Shown: positions 4,229 through 6,869 of the stretch, in pieces | Layout of the letters: each line of letters starts with the position of its first letter | Numbering within the stretch: position 1 is the stretch's first letter | Source: Candidatus Nomurabacteria bacterium | Lineage (GTDB): Bacteria; Patescibacteriota; Saccharimonadia; Saccharimonadales; Saccharimonadaceae | DNA length: 6,869 bases | Reading direction: 5' to 3' | NCBI GenBank assembly: GCA_031278275.1 | Contig: JAITKW010000045.1 | Span: forward strand, 1-6,869 | Notes under the pieces: model-generated | What the model was told of the DNA's origin: nothing | Database searches by the model: none | The model's input: only the letters and a program-made list of their open reading frames with translations | Position numbers and translations under genes: made by a program

Positions 4229-6619
4229 ATGAAAAAAGTGGAGAGATTAGTTAAATACTTTACGCCAGAACGCTATTTGTTGGATCTGACGTTAGACAAA
4301 AACAACTTGCGATTTTCCGGAATTGTCAATATTCACGGGCTCGCCAAAGACAAAACCATCAAATTACACCAAAAAGGCTTGACCATCACAAAAGTTGAGC
4401 AAGGGGCTGACCCGCTCAAGTTTGAGGTGACAGACGATGCGCTGATTATTTATGGCGTGCGCACAGAGGCGATTGAGCTAGTAATCAAGTTCAGCGGTGC
4501 GATTTCCGAACAAATGCACGGCTGTTATCTTTCAAAATATCAATTTGACGGGTTTGAGGAGCGGGTTGTTGCCACGCAATTTGAAAGTCATTTTGCGCGA
4601 GAATGTTTTCCGTGCGTTGATGAACCGGAGGCAAAGGCGATTTTCAGCTTGCGGTTGATAACTGATGACGAAAAAGACACGGTGCTGTCAAATATGCCAA
4701 TCTTGAAACAAGAAAAGTTGGGCGACCGCCAAATCGCAACGACTTTTGCGCCCACCCCCAGAATGTCAACTTATTTATTGGCGTTTGTGGTCGGCAAGTT
4801 TCACAAAGTTTCCGCCAAAAACCAACATGGCGTGACGATTTCAACCTATGCCCCGCTCAATCAACCGCTGAAATCGCTGGACTTCGCCAATCAAATTGCT
4901 TGTGAAAGTTTGGATTTTTATTCCGACAAGTTTGAGTCGGCGTATCCTTTGCCGAAGTTAGACCAAGTAGCCTTGCCAGATTTTGAGGCGGGTGCGATGG
5001 AGAATTGGGGACTAGTGACATATCGTGAAAGTTTTTTGTTGTTTGACGAAACGGTGGCTTCGGTCACTTCACAAATTGCGATTGCCTCTGTTATTGCACA
5101 CGAATTGTCGCACCAATGGTTCGGCAATTTGGTGACGATGGCGTGGTGGGATGATTTATGGCTGAACGAGAGTTTCGCCACGATGATGGCAACGATTTGT
5201 CTGGATGCCATTCACCCCGAATGGAAAGCGATGGAGGATTTTTGGACGGCGGAGCGCCCGTACGCCATGGATCGCGATTCTTTGCAAAGCGTGCAACCTA
5301 TCAAGCAAGATGTGGCGCACCCAGATGAAATCCAAACTTTGTTTGACGGGGCAATTGTGTATAGCAAGGGCGCGTGCTTGATGTTTATGTTGAAAAATAT
5401 AATTGGCGAAGAGGCTTTTTATAAGGGCTTGGCGGACTATTTCAAAGATTTTGCTTATACCAATGCGGTGGGCGATAATCTCTGGCACAAACTGAGTAAA
5501 TATACCACCGTTGATATTTTATCTTTGATGAATCAATGGTTGTCCAAGCCAAATTATCCCGTCATTGCGAAAGATGGCAGCCAAAAATCCATCACGGGAG
5601 CTGGTGGCACTTATCCTGTTCCGACCGTTACTGACGATTTGTCCGGTTATTATGTTTTGGATTTGAATGATGGGGTGTTGGAAAATGCAGTGGCGACATT
5701 TTCCGATAAAACTTTGGAGCAGAAATTGCGCATTTTGATGGATAGTTATCTGCTCGCGAAAAATAATCTGTTAAAATCCGCTAAGTTGTTGCCGATTTTG
5801 CAAGAAATGCGTTTGGAGCAAAGCGAGGCGGTGTGGTTTATGACTGGAAGATTGTTCAAATTGTTGCAGTTATTTATTGAAACTAATAGCCCGACTGAAA
5901 CCAGATTTCGGGGATTTATGGGTCATATCGCAAAAAAGCAATACAAAAAACTGGGCTGGGAAGCTAGCCCCAAAGAACTTGCGATAACCACTGAACTTCG
6001 CATGATGATTTTATCATATATGATATATTCTGAACGCAAAGAAGTCATCGCTAAAGCCTTGTCAAAATATGCGGAAGATTTGATAGCCATTGACAAAGAT
6101 TTGCGTTCTTTGATTATTGCCACCAAAATCAAAAACGATTTTTCGGAACCGCTGTTGAAAAAACTTTTATTGGATTACAAAAACGCCACCGCACCCGACC
6201 TCAAGGAAGATATTTGTCGTGGCATTACTGGTCAGTTCAAACACCTTGATGTGATTTATTACATCTTTGATTTTATCCAAGATTTCGGCAACGTGCGTCC
6301 GCAAGACACTTTGAGTTGGCTGGCGGGATTGTTGCGAAACACTCACACTGGACAATCAGCGTGGAAGTTTGTCAAGGATAACTGGGGTTGGCTGGAAAAA
6401 CATTTTGCGGGTGGCAAAGGATTGGGCAGTTATCCGCGCGTGGTGGTCGGGGCGCTGAAAACCGCTGAGGATTTGAAAGACTACAAGAAGTTTTTCGGAC
6501 AATTTGCCGACCGTCCAGAGTTATCTCGCGACATTGCGCTGGGCATTGAGGAGCTGGAAAAGAAAATCAAGCTCATCGCCAATAATCAGGCTGAGGTGGA
6601 AACTTATTTGGCTCAGTAG
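4229..6619 (+). CDS. pepN: M1 family zinc aminopeptidase (aminopeptidase N-like)
   Basis: The 796-residue product is a metalloaminopeptidase that removes N-terminal residues from peptides, completing cytosolic protein turnover; no signal peptide or membrane segment is seen. The N-terminal beta domain (about 1-195) carries the TQFE segment (116-119) and FPCVDEP (127-133). The catalytic domain holds the GAMENWG exopeptidase motif (255-261), HELSH (291-295) and NESFA with the third zinc ligand E314, giving HEXXH-x18-E. The proton-donor tyrosine is Y378 in VYSKGA. The beta-sandwich domain III is strongly shortened: only about 27 residues separate YPV (443-445) from the SGYYVLDL segment (472-479). 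Residues 480-790 are an alpha-helical ERAP1-like C-terminal domain. The length is somewhat below the usual 850-900. The ATG lies 7 nt after a TATAAT, with no ribosome binding site in reach, so translation is probably leaderless. The TAG stop is followed by an in-frame repeat of the last codons. pepN is used as a generic M1 symbol; exact orthology is not shown. Confidence 0.93.
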   Translation: MKKVERLVKYFTPERYLLDLTLDKNNLRFSGIVNIHGLAKDKTIKLHQKGLTITKVEQGADPLKFEVTDDALIIYGVRTEAIELVIKFSGAISEQMHGCYLSKYQFDGFEERVVATQFESHFARECFPCVDEPEAKAIFSLRLITDDEKDTVLSNMPILKQEKLGDRQIATTFAPTPRMSTYLLAFVVGKFHKVSAKNQHGVTISTYAPLNQPLKSLDFANQIACESLDFYSDKFESAYPLPKLDQVALPDFEAGAMENWGLVTYRESFLLFDETVASVTSQIAIASVIAHELSHQWFGNLVTMAWWDDLWLNESFATMMATICLDAIHPEWKAMEDFWTAERPYAMDRDSLQSVQPIKQDVAHPDEIQTLFDGAIVYSKGACLMFMLKNIIGEEAFYKGLADYFKDFAYTNAVGDNLWHKLSKYTTVDILSLMNQWLSKPNYPVIAKDGSQKSITGAGGTYPVPTVTDDLSGYYVLDLNDGVLENAVATFSDKTLEQKLRILMDSYLLAKNNLLKSAKLLPILQEMRLEQSEAVWFMTGRLFKLLQLFIETNSPTETRFRGFMGHIAKKQYKKLGWEASPKELAITTELRMMILSYMIYSERKEVIAKALSKYAEDLIAIDKDLRSLIIATKIKNDFSEPLLKKLLLDYKNATAPDLKEDICRGITGQFKHLDVIYYIFDFIQDFGNVRPQDTLSWLAGLLRNTHTGQSAWKFVKDNWGWLEKHFAGGKGLGSYPRVVVGALKTAEDLKDYKKFFGQFADRPELSRDIALGIEELEKKIKLIANNQAEVETYLAQ

Positions 6620-6682
6620 CGTCAAAAACAGCGCGCAATTTCTTCAGCTGAAGTTGAAGCTTATTTATCTTGGTGATGTCAA
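6590..6682 (+). repeat. 57-bp-offset imperfect repeat of the aminopeptidase 3' end
   Basis: Bases 6590-6625 and 6647-6682 match at 26 of 36 positions without gaps, and the first 20 positions at 17 of 20. The offset of 57 is exactly 19 codons. The gene ends AEVETYLAQ then TAG; the second copy, in the same frame past the TAG, reads AEVEAYLSW and then TGA (6674-6676). Many differences are silent or conservative. This could be a duplicated tail, a decayed former extension, or a readthrough extension. Confidence 0.55.
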
Positions 6683-6700
6683 GACAAGCTCATTTAATTG
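6655..6700 (+). terminator. Possible terminator after the aminopeptidase gene
   Basis: AGCTT (6658-6662) pairs with AAGCT (6686-6690), and the outer pairs can extend with one bulged A. Inside, TCTTG (6668-6672) pairs with CAAGA (6680-6684) around a 7-nt loop. A/T-rich sequence with TTTAATT follows at 6693-6699. The interrupted stem and weak T-run make this a low-confidence terminator. No better candidate lies in the 98-bp gap. Confidence 0.3.
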
Positions 6701-6717
6701 ATAAAACGACCAAAACA

Positions 6718-6869
6718 TCATTTTTTGCGATGAAAATCTGGCAATTTGGCGAGTTGCTTACGGAGTTTTTGGCGGGCGTGGGGGGTGAATAGTTTTTGGA
6801 GCCATGATTCGCGGGGGATTTGGTTTTTGGTGGTGATGATTTCGATGATGTCGCCGTTTTTTAGGAGGG
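6718..6869 (-). CDS. RelA/SpoT-family (p)ppGpp enzyme, C-terminal end (TGS domain)
   Basis: The last 49 codons and a TGA stop of a minus-strand gene enter from the right edge. The visible part begins LLKNGDIIEIITTKN and continues through PRESWLQKLFTPHARQKLRKQL to a basic end, DFHRKK. This matches the end of the TGS domain in RelA/SpoT enzymes (L-x-N-G-D-x-V-E-I-x-T, then P-S-x-D-W-L, then T-x-x-A-R-x-K-I-R). These proteins make or hydrolyse (p)ppGpp in the stringent response; the catalytic domains would lie beyond the window. The protein stops about 15 residues after the A-R-x-K-L-R segment, so the helical, zinc-finger and ACT domains of long RelA/SpoT proteins are absent. TGS domains in ThrRS and Obg-like GTPases are less likely, since the W-L/A-R-x-K-I-R segment is typical of RelA/SpoT. 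Confidence 0.78.
   Translation of the reverse strand, partial: LLKNGDIIEIITTKNQIPRESWLQKLFTPHARQKLRKQLAKLPDFHRKK

Noticed and set aside
367..6639. Exact 12-mer ACAGCGCGCAAT at 367-378 and 6628-6639
   Set aside because: About one exact 12-mer pair is expected by chance in a window of this size, and the flanking sequences do not match.
6642..6653. Palindrome CTTCAGCTGAAG after the aminopeptidase gene
   Set aside because: It is a perfect 12-bp palindrome with no loop; part of it is the repeated Ala-Glu coding motif, so it is better explained by the 3' tail repeat than as a binding site.

Overview
The window reads as a chromosomal segment of a small-genome bacterium, most likely of the Candidate Phyla Radiation and probably a Saccharibacteria (TM7)-like lineage. 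This is inferred from gene content and style: RNase J with a long basic N-terminal extension, ribosomal protein L19 with an acidic tail, an RNase HII fused to a YraN-type nuclease, a cytosolic M1 aminopeptidase, very short intergenic gaps, and promoters so close to ATG that the mRNAs look leaderless. TGA closes rnj and the last gene, so recoded-UGA lineages (Absconditabacteria/Gracilibacteria, mollicutes) are unlikely. No marker gene is present, so the phylum is not proven.

Layout. At 1-75 (minus) lies the 5' end of gatC. The gap from 76 to 457 holds the gatC promoter, a 173-bp palindrome-rich element (121-293) with 23-bp terminal inverted repeats, a stretch with nothing recognisable (294-343), a small inverted repeat and a strong rnj promoter. 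rnj (RNase J) runs on plus to 2536. It converges across 71 bp on a minus-strand operon, rplS (3591-4151) then the rnhB-yraN fusion (2608-3591), coupled by a TAATG overlap. A 77-bp gap with two overlapping divergent promoters separates rplS from the plus-strand M1 aminopeptidase gene (4229-6619). That gene converges across 98 bp on the 3' end of a RelA/SpoT-family gene (6718-6869, minus).

The genes are mostly informational housekeeping: tRNA-dependent amidation (GatC), RNA processing and decay (RNase J), ribosome (L19), RNA:DNA hybrid removal (RNase HII), peptide recycling (M1 peptidase) and stringent response (RelA/SpoT). rplS-rnhB-yraN is a classic bacterial gene order, here compacted by fusion.

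The least ordinary parts are non-coding. They are the 121-293 element, which looks like a MITE or a structured DNA/RNA element with two left arms competing for one right arm; short imperfect direct repeats at both convergent 3' junctions, one of which re-encodes the aminopeptidase C-terminus in frame after its amber stop; and the leaderless start architecture.
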